A stretch of 64,000 nt of DNA from JANXLS01 sp035308565 (GTDB lineage Bacteria; Planctomycetota; SZUA-567; H5-PLA8). This document shows, piece after piece, positions 1 to 8,129 of the stretch. The notes under the pieces were generated by a model that saw only the letters and a program-made list of their open reading frames with translations, was not told the DNA's origin and searched no databases. The position numbers and the translations under genes are program-made. Every line of letters starts with the position of its first letter. Position 1 is the stretch's first letter. Location: NCBI GenBank assembly GCA_035308565.1, contig DATGGK010000061.1, forward strand, positions 1-64,000. Reading direction: 5' to 3'.

Positions 1-1
1 C

Positions 2-322
2 ATGAGCCAGTTGCTGACCAACGCCGGCACGACGCAGCGCTGGGGCAACGCGCTGTTGAAAACGCAGCAATGGGCTTCCGCGAAGGGCGCTGGCTTCTAC
101 ACCGACCTGAAGCTGACCGAGCAGATCTTCGGCGATCCGGCGATGCTGGTGATGTCGAAGACGGCGGCAGCCGCTGGTGGATCGACGACCACGACAGGAA
201 CGCAAGCTTCGCTAACTGGAACCACCTCGAGCACAACTGGCCCCACCGGCGCGAAGTCCGGTGGATCCGGAAGCGTTCCGCCCACCACGCCCAATTCAAC
301 CGTGACTCCGGGACAGTTCTAG
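2..322 (+). CDS. C-terminal fragment of a secreted peptidase C25 (gingipain-like) protein, 5' end outside window
   Basis: Only the last 106 residues are visible and the Met at base 2 is almost certainly internal. Residues 1-55 (MSQLLTNAGTTQRWGN, then TEQIFGDPAM) match the very end of the C25 domain in the two giant proteins of this window (ends at 33766 on + and 38044 on -), which read MNQLLDNAGTTQRWGN and TEQIFGDPAM at the same place. After this comes a low-complexity Ala/Gly/Ser/Thr/Pro tail, and the protein ends in PGQF. The other two end in AGQF and AGAF. The catalytic His and Cys would lie upstream of the window. I infer a secreted or surface protein and a third paralogue; what precedes the C25 module is unknown. 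Confidence 0.75.
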   Translation: MSQLLTNAGTTQRWGNALLKTQQWASAKGAGFYTDLKLTEQIFGDPAMLVMSKTAAAAGGSTTTTGTQASLTGTTSSTTGPTGAKSGGSGSVPPTTPNSTVTPGQF

Positions 323-513
323 CGGTCACGGATGGGGGCCGGCGGTTATGCGGATTTTGTGGCGAGCAATCGTCGCGGTATCGTGCCGTAAAACCGTCAA
401 TAATCGCACTGGCGAAACGGCCCTCATTGTGCTAGTATCTCATCATTCCGGAGGCGGTCATGCTTCCGGTCTTTCGTTTCAGCGTGCAGACTTATTTCAG
501 GCAGGACCTCATC

Positions 514-1050
514 ATGGCTAAAAAGAACAAAAAAGCTTCCAAAAATGAAGCTCATGTCGAGCTCAAAACGCTCGAATCCAAGTGGCTCAAAGATCATCGC
601 GTGGAGGAGCTTGAGCCCATCCAAGTCAAAGTGCTTGCGGCGAAAGTCGCCGCATTGGTGGATTTCATTGAGCAGAACGAAATGCCCGTGGACGTCAGTT
701 CGTGGCCGCTCGCGGGCGCTGAAGATCTCGTCAAATTTGAAGAGGACGTCTTCAAACAGGGTCTGACCAATCTTCAAAAAGTCGGTGTGCTCAACAGCAG
801 CTACAAATTCAAAAAAGCCGAACCCGTCGAAGTCGCCGCGCCGGAAAGTTTCAGCCCCGATTACGAAGGCCCGCTCTTTTACCGCTGCATGAAACCCGGC
901 GGATTGATGCTCAACGACCGCGACCAATATATTGCCGAAGACGAGGAAGTCTGCTACACCGAGGAAGCGATTGCCGAAGCGCCGGTGCTGCAAACGGCCA
1001 TCGCCAATGAATGGCTGGTGCGCGTGGAGAAGAAACAGGAGCAGGTCTGA
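514..1050 (+). CDS. Hypothetical protein
   Basis: A 178-residue soluble protein with no signal peptide or membrane segment that I do not recognise. It begins MAKKNKKASKNEAHVE and is rich in charged residues with likely helices (ESKWLKDHRVEELEPIQVK, then KVAALVDFIEQ). A later part reads YEGPLFYRCMKPGGLMLNDRDQ, followed by an acidic stretch. An in-frame ATG at 460, preceded by GGAGG at 450-454, would add 18 residues. I prefer 514 because the extension is hydrophobic and unlike the lysine-rich start expected, but the Shine-Dalgarno favours 460, so the start is open. It stands alone between the C25 fragment and the glucoamylase gene. Confidence 0.6.
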   Translation: MAKKNKKASKNEAHVELKTLESKWLKDHRVEELEPIQVKVLAAKVAALVDFIEQNEMPVDVSSWPLAGAEDLVKFEEDVFKQGLTNLQKVGVLNSSYKFKKAEPVEVAAPESFSPDYEGPLFYRCMKPGGLMLNDRDQYIAEDEEVCYTEEAIAEAPVLQTAIANEWLVRVEKKQEQV

Positions 1051-1080
1051 ACGCCCCGTTTGCGGCAGTTTTCAATAGGC

Positions 1081-1107
1081 CCTATATGACCTATAGGCCC
1101 TATAGGC
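1081..1107. repeat. Three tandem copies of a 9-bp unit (CCTATAGGC)
   Basis: Bases 1081-1089, 1090-1098 and 1099-1107 read CCTATATGA, CCTATAGGC and CCTATAGGC. The unit contains the perfect palindrome CCTATAGG. The array fills the short gap between the hypothetical gene ending at 1050 and the glucoamylase start at 1127, so it lies in the leader just upstream of the ribosome-binding region. Confidence 0.8.
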
Positions 1108-1126
1108 CTTCTTATTGGAAGAGCAT

Positions 1127-3166
1127 ATGCCGCGCGATCTGCCTATCGGCAACGGACGCCTGCTGGTTACGTTCGATTGCAGTTACTGCGTGCGCGACAT
1201 TTATTACCCGCGCGTCGGCAAAGAAAATCAAACCCTTGGCGAACCGTGCCGCACCGGCATTTGGATCAACGGCGCGTTTTCGTGGCTGCACGAATCCGGG
1301 TGGAAGCGCTCGCTGAAATACCAGCCCGGCACGCTCGTCACCGATGTGAAATTGCAGAACGAAAACCTGCGCGTGCGCATCGACGCCAGCGACGCCGTGC
1401 ATCCCGACCAGACGATTTTTCTGCGCCACTTCGTCGTCCACAACGACGCCGATGAGCCGCGCGAAGTGCGGCTGTTTTTTCACTACGATTTTCACATTCT
1501 CGAAAATGCTTTCGGCGACACCGCGTACTTCGAGCCCGTGAACGGCATCATCGTCCAGTACAAAGGCCCGCGCTATTTTCTGATCAACGCGCGCAACGCG
1601 GCCGGCGAAGGCATCTATCAATATTCCACGGGCATCAAGAAGCATCAGCATTTCGAAGGCACCTGGCGTGACGCCGAAGACGGCGAGCTTGGCGGCAATC
1701 CGATCACGCAAGGCTCGGTCGATTCGACGATCTCCGTGCGCTGCGTAATTCCCGCGCGCGAAAGTTCGCACTTTCACCATTGGGTCTGCGCCGATCGCGA
1801 TTATTTCGGTGCGAAGGAACTCAACGATCTGGTGCTGCGCCACGGCGTTCACACGATGATGGAGGCGGCGTCCGATCACTGGCGCAAATGGGTCATGCAG
1901 GCCCGTGGCGTAGGCGTCCCGCCTGCGCGGAGTGCATCAGAATCATGCGACGCAATTCCGGACGCTGAACAAATTCAATCCGCGGATGCGCGACTGGAGG
2001 AATTGTATCGCCGCAGTTTGCTGATCGTGAACACGCAGATCGATTCCGGCGGGGCGATCATCGCGGCGAACGACGGCGATTCGATCATCTTCAACCGCGA
2101 CACGTATTCGTACATGTGGCCGCGTGACGGTGCACTCGTATCGCACGCGCTCGACCTGGCCGGCTTCCCGGAAATCGCGCGCAAATTCTTTCTCTTCTGC
2201 CAGTCGGTGATGCCGCGCCCGAGTTACTATCCTGAAGGTTATCTGCTGCACAAATTCAATCCCGACGGTTCGTTCGGCAGTTCGTGGCATCCGTGGATTC
2301 GCGACGGAAAACCCGCGCTGCCGATTCAGGAAGACGAAACCGCGCTTGTTTTGTGGGCGCTTAATGAGCATCACAAGATATACAAGGACGATGCGTTCAT
2401 TGCGTCCGTCACCGAACGCCTGATTCGTCCCGCCGCGAAATTCATGCTCAAGTATCGCATTTCCGACACCGGCCTGCCGCGCGAAAGTTACGATTTGTGG
2501 GAGGAGCGTTACGGCGTGTTGACATTCACGACGGCGGCCGTGATCGCGGGGCTGGCGGCGTCGGCAAAATTGCTCACGCAGCCGCAGGACAGCGCGCTGC
2601 AAGCGGATTGTTTCGAAGCCGCGGCGCAGATGAAAAGCGCGATGCAGGAGCATCTGTTCAGCAAGGAGCTCAACCGCTTCGTGCGGATGATTTCGTTTCA
2701 AAACGGTGGCGGCACCGTTGTCGATTCCGCCATCGACGCCAGCGTCTACGCGATTTTTCAATTCGGCGTTTTCGAAGCGGATCATCCAATGGTGGTCGCG
2801 ACGATGAAGCAGGTCGAAAGCCGGCTTTGGTGCAAGACCGATGTCGGCGGCGTAGCGCGCTACGAGAACGATTATTACTACCAGATTTCGCACGACGTAG
2901 CCAAAGTCCCGGGCAACCCGTGGATGATCTGCACGCTCTGGCTGGCGCTGTGGTATCTCGCATTGGCCAAGACGCGCGACGAGCTGAAACGGTCGCGCGA
3001 AATATTGGATTGGATCGCCGCGCACTGTCTTGAATCCGGCTGCATGGCGGAGCAAATTCATCCGTACACGGGCGCGCCGTTGTCGGTGTCGCCGCTGACT
3101 TGGTCGCACGCGACGTATATTGAGACGGTGTTGAAGTATTGGGAGAAATGGGAGCGGCTGGCGTAG
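1127..3166 (+). CDS. Glycoside hydrolase family 15 (glucoamylase-type) protein
   Basis: About 679 residues with the two-part layout of bacterial GH15 enzymes: an N-terminal beta-sandwich (about 1-260), then the alpha/alpha barrel. GH15 enzymes release glucose from alpha-glucans or cleave trehalose. Visible landmarks are YMWPRDGAL, the first catalytic region DLWEERYG (Glu near 459) and the second Glu near 642 in MAEQIHPYTG. No signal peptide is seen, so a cytoplasmic role such as glycogen or trehalose breakdown is likely (inference). I chose the ATG at 1127 with GGAAGAG just before it; an in-frame TTG at 1115 adds four residues. Between sandwich and barrel, bases about 1902-1930 encode RGVGVPPARSASES, which matches the palindromic GGCGGGACGCC element found elsewhere here and reads as an in-frame insertion. 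Confidence 0.9.
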   Translation: MPRDLPIGNGRLLVTFDCSYCVRDIYYPRVGKENQTLGEPCRTGIWINGAFSWLHESGWKRSLKYQPGTLVTDVKLQNENLRVRIDASDAVHPDQTIFLRHFVVHNDADEPREVRLFFHYDFHILENAFGDTAYFEPVNGIIVQYKGPRYFLINARNAAGEGIYQYSTGIKKHQHFEGTWRDAEDGELGGNPITQGSVDSTISVRCVIPARESSHFHHWVCADRDYFGAKELNDLVLRHGVHTMMEAASDHWRKWVMQARGVGVPPARSASESCDAIPDAEQIQSADARLEELYRRSLLIVNTQIDSGGAIIAANDGDSIIFNRDTYSYMWPRDGALVSHALDLAGFPEIARKFFLFCQSVMPRPSYYPEGYLLHKFNPDGSFGSSWHPWIRDGKPALPIQEDETALVLWALNEHHKIYKDDAFIASVTERLIRPAAKFMLKYRISDTGLPRESYDLWEERYGVLTFTTAAVIAGLAASAKLLTQPQDSALQADCFEAAAQMKSAMQEHLFSKELNRFVRMISFQNGGGTVVDSAIDASVYAIFQFGVFEADHPMVVATMKQVESRLWCKTDVGGVARYENDYYYQISHDVAKVPGNPWMICTLWLALWYLALAKTRDELKRSREILDWIAAHCLESGCMAEQIHPYTGAPLSVSPLTWSHATYIETVLKYWEKWERLA

Positions 3167-3261
3167 GAGCGATTTGGACAACGAATCGCACGAATTGATT
3201 TTGAGGAAAGGCGCACAATTCGCGCGAGTATTTGCGGATGAAGTTCACCTCACGTTTTTCC

Positions 3262-3285
3262 TGTAACGAATTCTACACTCGCGTC
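3262..3285 (+). promoter_or_regulatory. Possible ECF-type promoter upstream of the sigma factor gene
   Basis: The 174-bp gap before the sigma factor contains TGTAAC (3262-3267) and CGTC (3282-3285), separated by 14 bases. This resembles the AAC and CGTC elements used by many ECF sigma factors, which often control their own genes. It is a weak match by eye, with spacing at the short end. Confidence 0.2.
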
Positions 3286-3340
3286 AAATACCTGCGTAAG
3301 ATGGCCGCTTGCTGACGTGCGCGGCTCTGGAGAGGCGGCG

Positions 3341-3838
3341 ATGCAGGATTCGGAACGATTTACGCGGGAGTGGACCAAGGCGCAGCCGGTGGTGGCGAGT
3401 TACATTGGCGCGGTGATTCGCGATTTCAATACGGCGGAAGATTTGTTGCAGGACGTGGCCGTGGTGCTGCTCAACCGCTTCAACGAATACGACCCGGCGC
3501 GCTCGTTTACCGGCTGGGCGCTGGGCATTGCGAAATTCAAGATACTTGAGGCGCAGCGCAACAAAATTGAATGCCTCGCGGGCGATGAAGGAATTCTCGA
3601 CGCGCTGAGCGCGTCGCATGAGGAATTGAGCAGCGAATTGGAACGGCGCACGATGGCGTTGCGCGAATGTTTGCTGCAGATCAAAGGGCGCGCGCTCACG
3701 CTGTTGAAATTGCGTTACGACCAGGCGCTCAAACCGGCGGCGATTGCGGCGGAGATGGGGATGAATGCGGGGGCGGTGCGGGTGATGCTGTCGCGCACGC
3801 GGCAGACGTTGTATGAGTGCATTCTGAAACGTTTGTAG
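3341..3838 (+). CDS. ECF-type RNA polymerase sigma factor
   Basis: A 165-residue sigma-70 family protein with region 2 (YIGAVIRDFNTAEDLLQDVAV, then FTGWALGIAKFKILEAQR) and region 4 (ALTLLKLRYDQALKPAAIAAEMGMNAGAVRVMLSRTRQTL). The length and motifs fit the short sigma factor group common in Planctomycetes and Verrucomicrobia. I chose ATG 3341, preceded by GGAGAGG at 3329-3335; an in-frame GTG at 3317 is weaker. The next gene encodes a FecR-like membrane protein, the usual partner, so this probably forms a cell-surface or envelope signalling pair. A large palindromic repeat lies between the two genes. The target genes are not evident. Confidence 0.9.
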   Translation: MQDSERFTREWTKAQPVVASYIGAVIRDFNTAEDLLQDVAVVLLNRFNEYDPARSFTGWALGIAKFKILEAQRNKIECLAGDEGILDALSASHEELSSELERRTMALRECLLQIKGRALTLLKLRYDQALKPAAIAAEMGMNAGAVRVMLSRTRQTLYECILKRL

Positions 3839-3904
3839 TCCCGCCTTTAGGCGGAACAAACCGCTCGATCGCGAAACGCGATTCCGCCTAAAGGCGGGAC
3901 TACG
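3836..3904. repeat. Inverted pair of palindromic elements (family A: GTAGTCCCGCCTTTAGGCGG)
   Basis: GTAGTCCCGCCTTTAGGCGG begins at 3836, overlapping the stop codon of the sigma factor gene. Its exact reverse complement, CCGCCTAAAGGCGGGACTAC, ends at 3903. About 28 bases lie between the arms, so the RNA could form a stem of about 22 bp, and each arm is itself a small palindrome. A single copy occurs at 6050-6075 in front of the permease gene. Confidence 0.9.
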
Positions 3905-3918
3905 AACGAGGAACTGGG

Positions 3919-4770
3919 ATGGAATCGGTCGAACGGTGCGAAGCTTATCTCGAGGGCGAACTGGCGCCGGAAGGCGAGGCGGAGTTTCGCGCATGGCTGC
4001 GTGCTGATGCGGCGCATGTGCGCGAGTTCGTGCGGTATGCGCATTTGCATCGGGCGTTGCGCGCGGAATTCAAAGGGCGGCGCGTGCGGCGGGAAGAGTC
4101 GTTGCTTGCGCGCGGATCGGAGCAGGAGCTTCGTTCTACGAAGGCGCGGCGACGCGTGTGGATCAAATGGGCGGCGGCGGCGGCGCTGCTGATTGGCGGG
4201 TTTTGCGTTTATAAATTTTTGCTGCCGGACCCGGCGCTGGCGTTTTATTCGGCGCGGGTTGTGGCTGTGTCGGGGCCGGTGTTCAAAACGCTGGATCAGG
4301 CGGGCGTGACGCGCTCGCTCGCGAAAAAAGACGATTTGATGGCGGCGAAGACGTCGCTGGAATTTGATGGACCTGGACAAGCGACGCTGAAATACATGGA
4401 TGGGACGACGCTGGATTTCACTGTGAACGCGGGGCCGAGCGCGTTGCGGTTGGTGCGCGCGGCGGACAAGCCGGAGATGAATCACTCGCGGATCGGCAAA
4501 CGAGTGTCGATCGAGAGCGGCGTGTTGAACGCGAGCGTCGCCAGCCAGAGTGAAGTCGAGCCGATGATTTTGAGCACGCCGGTCGCGGAATTGACGGTGG
4601 TCGGGACGCGCTTTCGCGTCGAAGCCACATTGAACTCGACGCGGCTGGATGTAAGCGAAGGGCGCGTGCGGATTGTGCGGTATTTGGACGCGGCGGCCGT
4701 GGAGGTTGGGGCGGGGGAGTTTGTCGTCGTCGATGAAAAGAACGCGCTGAAAGTGCAGTGCGCGCAATAA
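3919..4770 (+). CDS. FecR-like membrane protein, probable anti-sigma/sensor partner
   Basis: A 283-residue protein. Residues 1-60 (SVERCEAYLEGELAPEGEAEFRAW) resemble the acidic anti-sigma-like N-terminus of FecR-type proteins. One membrane segment is near 81-102 (WIKWAAAAALLIGGF), and a periplasmic FecR-like beta domain follows, with the typical STPVAELTVVGTRFRVE and then LDVSEGRVRI near residues 219-250. The family transmits envelope signals to an ECF sigma factor, and the gene lies directly after one. No TonB receptor or other classical Fec partner is in the window, so iron signalling should not be assumed. Confidence 0.85.
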   Translation: MESVERCEAYLEGELAPEGEAEFRAWLRADAAHVREFVRYAHLHRALRAEFKGRRVRREESLLARGSEQELRSTKARRRVWIKWAAAAALLIGGFCVYKFLLPDPALAFYSARVVAVSGPVFKTLDQAGVTRSLAKKDDLMAAKTSLEFDGPGQATLKYMDGTTLDFTVNAGPSALRLVRAADKPEMNHSRIGKRVSIESGVLNASVASQSEVEPMILSTPVAELTVVGTRFRVEATLNSTRLDVSEGRVRIVRYLDAAAVEVGAGEFVVVDEKNALKVQCAQ

Positions 4771-4795
4771 GTGGGGCGGACATTCCTGACTGCCT
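4771..4795. repeat. Half copy of a palindromic element (family E: GTGGGGCGGACATTCC)
   Basis: GTGGGGCGGACATTCCTGAC directly follows the stop of the FecR-like gene. It closely matches GTGGGGCAGACATTCCAGTC at 63600-63619, where the element is complete and ends in the inverted arm. Here only the left part is present. Confidence 0.6.
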
Positions 4796-4830
4796 GTTCA
4801 CAACCAATTCACATTAAAAAGGGGAATGCC

Positions 4831-5994
4831 ATGCAGACTCATGTGCGCAGGGAAACTCCGTCTTCAGATAAGCGGACGGTCGCGGTGGAACGTGCAGGCG
4901 GGACGCCTGCACCACAACAGCGACCGACGCGGTTCTTCTTTGCGGGGCGCGTCAGGCAGAAGGACCTTACTGCGTTCACGCGGCAATTTGCGACGCTGCT
5001 GGATGCGGGACTGCCGATTGTGCGGAGTTTGGATATTCTGCACGCGCCGCTGCGCGCGGGGGCGTTGAAGCGCTGCGTGGACGATGTAAAGAGCGACGTG
5101 GAGGGCGGGTCGGCGTTGTCGGAGGCGCTGGCGCGGCATCCGATGGTCTTCGACAAGCTGTTCGTCAACATGATTCGCGCGGGCGAAAGCGGCGGCGTGC
5201 TGGATGAGATTCTGGAGCGGTTGGCGGAATACCGCGAGAAAGCGCAGCGCTTGCAGCAGAAAATTATCGGCGCGCTGCTTTATCCGGCGGCGGTGGTGCT
5301 CATCGCCAGTTGCATTCTGTCGTTTATCATGATTTTTATCATTCCGAAATTCAAAGAGATGTTCGACGAGATGGGTTTGAAGGACAAGATGCCGGCTTCG
5401 ACGCGGCTGCTGATGGCGATGGCGACGGCGATGTCGCAGTATTGGTACATCCTGATTTTCACGCCGGTTTTGATGGTGTTGCTTTTCAAATTGATTGTGC
5501 GAACGCCTCGCGGCAGGTTGATAGCGGATGCGGTGAAATTGAGGATACCGATCTTCGGGCTGATTGCGGCGAAATCGTCGATCAGCCGTTTCTGCCGCAC
5601 GCTCGGAACATTGGTGACGTCGGGTGTGCCGATTTTGGATGCGCTCTCGATCATCAAAAACGCGACGGGGAATCAAGTCGTGGCGAATGCGATCGAGACG
5701 GTGCACACGTCGATCAAAGAAGGAGACACAATTGCCGATCCGCTGAAACATTCGGGCGTCTTCGACGATTTGGTCGTGAACATGATTCAAGTGGGCGAAG
5801 AGACCGGCGAATTGGACAAGATGCTGCTGAAAGTGGCGGACACGTACGACAACGACGTGGACACGCTGGTCGGTTCGTTGATGAGTCTGCTGGAGCCGCT
5901 GCTGATTTTGGCGATGGGATTCGCGGTTGGGTTTATTGTGATCGCGCTGTTTATGCCGCTGATTGAGGTGATGAAGACGCTGAGCGGCGGTTGA
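4831..5994 (+). CDS. Type II secretion / type IV pilus inner-membrane platform protein (GspF/PilC family)
   Basis: A 387-residue polytopic protein with the two T2SF repeats of the family (first around LTAFTRQFATLLDAGLPIVRSL, second around ISRFCRTLGTLVTSGVPILDAL) and three clear hydrophobic segments (LLYPAAVVLIASCILSFIMI, WYILIFTPVLMVLLFKLI, ILAMGFAVGFIVIALFMPLI). The family forms the inner-membrane platform of type II secretion and type IV pilus machines. No other machine gene is nearby, so this is an orphan copy or its partners lie elsewhere. I chose ATG 4831 with GGGGA upstream, not the GTG at 4771, which lies in a repeat. The N-terminus carries VERAGGTPAPQQ, the in-frame translation of the GGCGGGACGCC palindrome at about 4890-4916. 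Confidence 0.9.
   Translation: MQTHVRRETPSSDKRTVAVERAGGTPAPQQRPTRFFFAGRVRQKDLTAFTRQFATLLDAGLPIVRSLDILHAPLRAGALKRCVDDVKSDVEGGSALSEALARHPMVFDKLFVNMIRAGESGGVLDEILERLAEYREKAQRLQQKIIGALLYPAAVVLIASCILSFIMIFIIPKFKEMFDEMGLKDKMPASTRLLMAMATAMSQYWYILIFTPVLMVLLFKLIVRTPRGRLIADAVKLRIPIFGLIAAKSSISRFCRTLGTLVTSGVPILDALSIIKNATGNQVVANAIETVHTSIKEGDTIADPLKHSGVFDDLVVNMIQVGEETGELDKMLLKVADTYDNDVDTLVGSLMSLLEPLLILAMGFAVGFIVIALFMPLIEVMKTLSGG
4888..4917 (+). repeat. In-frame palindromic element (family C) in the GspF-like gene
   Basis: TGCAGGCGGGACGCCTGCA is a near-perfect palindrome around the core GGCGGGACGCC. It is translated as AGGTPAP, the same frame as the copies in pqqB and in the G8-domain gene (both AGGTPAVQ). 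It falls in the disordered N-terminal region before the first T2SF domain. Confidence 0.75.
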
Positions 5995-6049
5995 TAAAAA
6001 GGCCGTTCCACACAAGCAAAAAAGGCGCGATGCCGATATAGTGTGTAGA

Positions 6050-6075
6050 CCCTTCCGCCTAAAGGCGGGACTACA
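6050..6075. repeat. Single palindromic element (family A)
   Basis: TTCCGCCTAAAGGCGGGACT begins near 6053 and is the same unit as the right arm at 3882-3903. It lies 14 bases before the preferred start of the permease gene. Reading through it from the GTG at 6041 gives PFRLKAGLQT, which I treat as repeat translation and not as part of the protein. Confidence 0.8.
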
Positions 6076-6088
6076 AACGGATCGCCTC

Positions 6089-7366
6089 GTGTACACACTC
6101 ACCGTTGCCATGCGCTACATGTTCCGGCGCAAGATTTCGTATGTTGCGATCTTGCTGGTGATGTGCGTCGTGGCGATGTACATGATCGTGGTTTCGGTGC
6201 AGGAGGGCTTCAAAGACCACTACATGGACAAGATTCAGAGCATTTTGTCGCACATGACGGTGGACGTGGGCAATTATGCGAACGGAATCGACAAGCCGGA
6301 GGAATGGTCCGCGGCGGTGAAGGGCGTCGATCCGGATATTCGCGGCGTGACGCTGGGACTCGAAGTGCCGGCGATGGCGATCTTTAATGAGGCACGCACC
6401 ATTGGGACGCTGCGCGGCGTCGAACTTTCGAAGGAACTTCAATTTGGGCGGCTTAAAGAAACGCTTGTGCCCGAATCGCTGAAGACGCTGACCGGCTTCG
6501 GCGTGCAGGAAGTCAACAACCGCAAATTCGACGGATGCATCGTTGGCGGGCGCTGGCGCAAGGATTTCAATCTCAAAGTCGGCGATCATCTTACCTTTAT
6601 TTTCACGAAGGACACGGAAGACGATGACGAATCGTTTCCGCGCGCGAAGCAATTTGTGATTCTCGGATTCTTTGAAGGGAAGAATCCGTGGCTTGAAGAT
6701 TCGGCGTACGTCGATCTGCACAAACTGGCCGAATACATCGGCAGGCCGAGCAAGGCCAAGACCATGCACATCTGGATGGATCACCCGAACCGTCCCGACA
6801 TTAACGATGTGAAGCAGAAAGTGACGGCGACGATGAGCGCGATTCTTGCGCGCGAAAATCCGCGGCAAGTCAATCGTTTGAACGTCGAGACGTGGCAGGA
6901 GAAGGACAATAATTTTTACGAAGCCGTCACGCGCGAGAACCGGATGCTGCGCTGCATCATGGGCATCTTTCTGATTTTCACCGGATTCATTTTGTATCTG
7001 ATCGTCAGCCGCATTGTCGCGGAGAAAGTTCGCGACATCGGGACGCTGCGCGCGCTGGGCGCGTCGCCGCGCGGGATCGAGGCGTGCTTTTTGTTGCAAG
7101 CGCTGTTCGTCGGCGTGATCGGCATGGGATTGGGGCTGATTTTGTCGCAGGTTGTTTTGATGACGATGAACGATCTGCTAAATTATTTGGGATTCAACCC
7201 ATTTTCGAAGGAACAGTTGGCGGAGGGCAAAATTCCATACGTCATTTTGAATTTCGACCGCGTCTTGATCGCGGGGCTGACGATCGTGTCGTCGCTGGCG
7301 TCGGGATTTATCCCGGCGTGGAACGCGGCGCGGCTCAATCCGGTGGAGTGCTTGCGCTATGAGTGA
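6089..7366 (+). CDS. FtsX/LolC-type ABC transporter permease
   Basis: About 425 residues with the MacB/FtsX layout: one N-terminal membrane segment (YVAILLVMCVVAMYMIVVSV), a large periplasmic domain (about 40-290), and three more segments (IFLIFTGFILYLIVSRIV, LFVGVIGMGLGLILSQVV, VLIAGLTIVSSLASGFIP). The motif IGTLRALGASPRGIE between segments 2 and 3 is typical. The start codon of the next gene, an ATPase, overlaps its end (ATG 7359, stop 7364-7366), so the two form one transporter, probably acting in lipoprotein or envelope export. I chose GTG 6089 (MYTLTVAMRYMFRRK); the longer reading from 6041 runs through a palindromic repeat. Confidence 0.88.
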   Translation: MYTLTVAMRYMFRRKISYVAILLVMCVVAMYMIVVSVQEGFKDHYMDKIQSILSHMTVDVGNYANGIDKPEEWSAAVKGVDPDIRGVTLGLEVPAMAIFNEARTIGTLRGVELSKELQFGRLKETLVPESLKTLTGFGVQEVNNRKFDGCIVGGRWRKDFNLKVGDHLTFIFTKDTEDDDESFPRAKQFVILGFFEGKNPWLEDSAYVDLHKLAEYIGRPSKAKTMHIWMDHPNRPDINDVKQKVTATMSAILARENPRQVNRLNVETWQEKDNNFYEAVTRENRMLRCIMGIFLIFTGFILYLIVSRIVAEKVRDIGTLRALGASPRGIEACFLLQALFVGVIGMGLGLILSQVVLMTMNDLLNYLGFNPFSKEQLAEGKIPYVILNFDRVLIAGLTIVSSLASGFIPAWNAARLNPVECLRYE

Positions 7367-8129
7367 CGCGGTGGCCGAAGTCAAGCGCGTTGAGCGCGTA
7401 CAAAACGCGGCGGCCACAACGCCGGCGCTGGTCGCGCGCGAAATCAGCCGCGATTTTTACGACGGCGGCAAGCTCAAATCGGTGCTGACCGACGTGTCGC
7501 TGGAACTGCATCCGCGCGAAGTCGTGGCGCTGGTGGGCCGCAGCGGGAGCGGCAAGAGCACACTGCTGCATATTCTGGGTTTGCTCGACCGGCCCAGCGC
7601 GGGCGAAGTGATCATTCAGGGAAAATCCGCGGCGCAATTGTCGGAGCGCGACCGCTCGATCGTGCGAAACGCGTGCGTCGGGTTTGTATTTCAGCATTTC
7701 TTTTTATTGCCGGATTTTAATGTGATCGAAAACGTGTTGATGCCGGCGAAGATTCACTTTTCGATAATGAACTATCCGGCGCGCAAAAAGGATTGCGAGG
7801 ACCGTGCACACGTGCTGCTGAAGCGCGTGGGTTTGTTCGATCATCTGAAATCGAGTCCGCGCACGCTTTCCGGCGGCGAGCGGCAGCGCGTGGCGCTGGC
7901 GCGCGCGCTTTTTTTGGAGCCGAAGATTTTGCTCTGCGACGAACCGACCGGAAACCTTGACCGCGAGAACGGCGAGCGTATCATGGATTTGATTTTTCAG
8001 ACGAGCGCCGACACGGGCGCCGCGGTGATGATTGTGACGCATGACGAAGGAGTGGCGCAGCGCGCGCACCGGCGCTTGCATCTGGAAAGCGGGGTACTTA
8101 AAGGGCAGGAGATGGGAGATAGGAGTTAG
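7359..8129 (+). CDS. ABC transporter ATP-binding protein (LolD/MacB type)
   Basis: A 256-residue ATPase with Walker A GRSGSGKST (60-68), the FVFQHFFLLPDFNVIENV Q-loop region, the signature LSGGERQR and Walker B ILLCDEPTGNLD, then the switch His in VTHD. It overlaps the permease gene by 8 bases and so is translationally coupled. LolD-type ATPases power lipoprotein release or efflux by FtsX-like permeases. The last codons (GQEMGDRS and the stop TAG) lie inside a degenerate GGAGATAGGAGTTA array that fills the gap to the next gene, so the repeat has apparently replaced the original C-terminus. Confidence 0.93.
   Translation: MSDAVAEVKRVERVQNAAATTPALVAREISRDFYDGGKLKSVLTDVSLELHPREVVALVGRSGSGKSTLLHILGLLDRPSAGEVIIQGKSAAQLSERDRSIVRNACVGFVFQHFFLLPDFNVIENVLMPAKIHFSIMNYPARKKDCEDRAHVLLKRVGLFDHLKSSPRTLSGGERQRVALARALFLEPKILLCDEPTGNLDRENGERIMDLIFQTSADTGAAVMIVTHDEGVAQRAHRRLHLESGVLKGQEMGDRS

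Noticed and set aside
1943..3181. Minus-strand ORF of 412 codons opposite the glucoamylase gene
   Set aside because: An antisense shadow with Arg-rich composition; the plus-strand gene has GH15 motifs over the same bases.
6041..6088. N-terminal extension of the FtsX-type permease (PFRLKAGLQT)
   Set aside because: It is the translation of the family A palindrome, and the same peptide would arise from any copy of the repeat in that frame.
4864..6111. Minus-strand ORF of 415 codons opposite the GspF-like gene
   Set aside because: His/Arg/Gln-rich shadow of the membrane protein gene, without any family feature.
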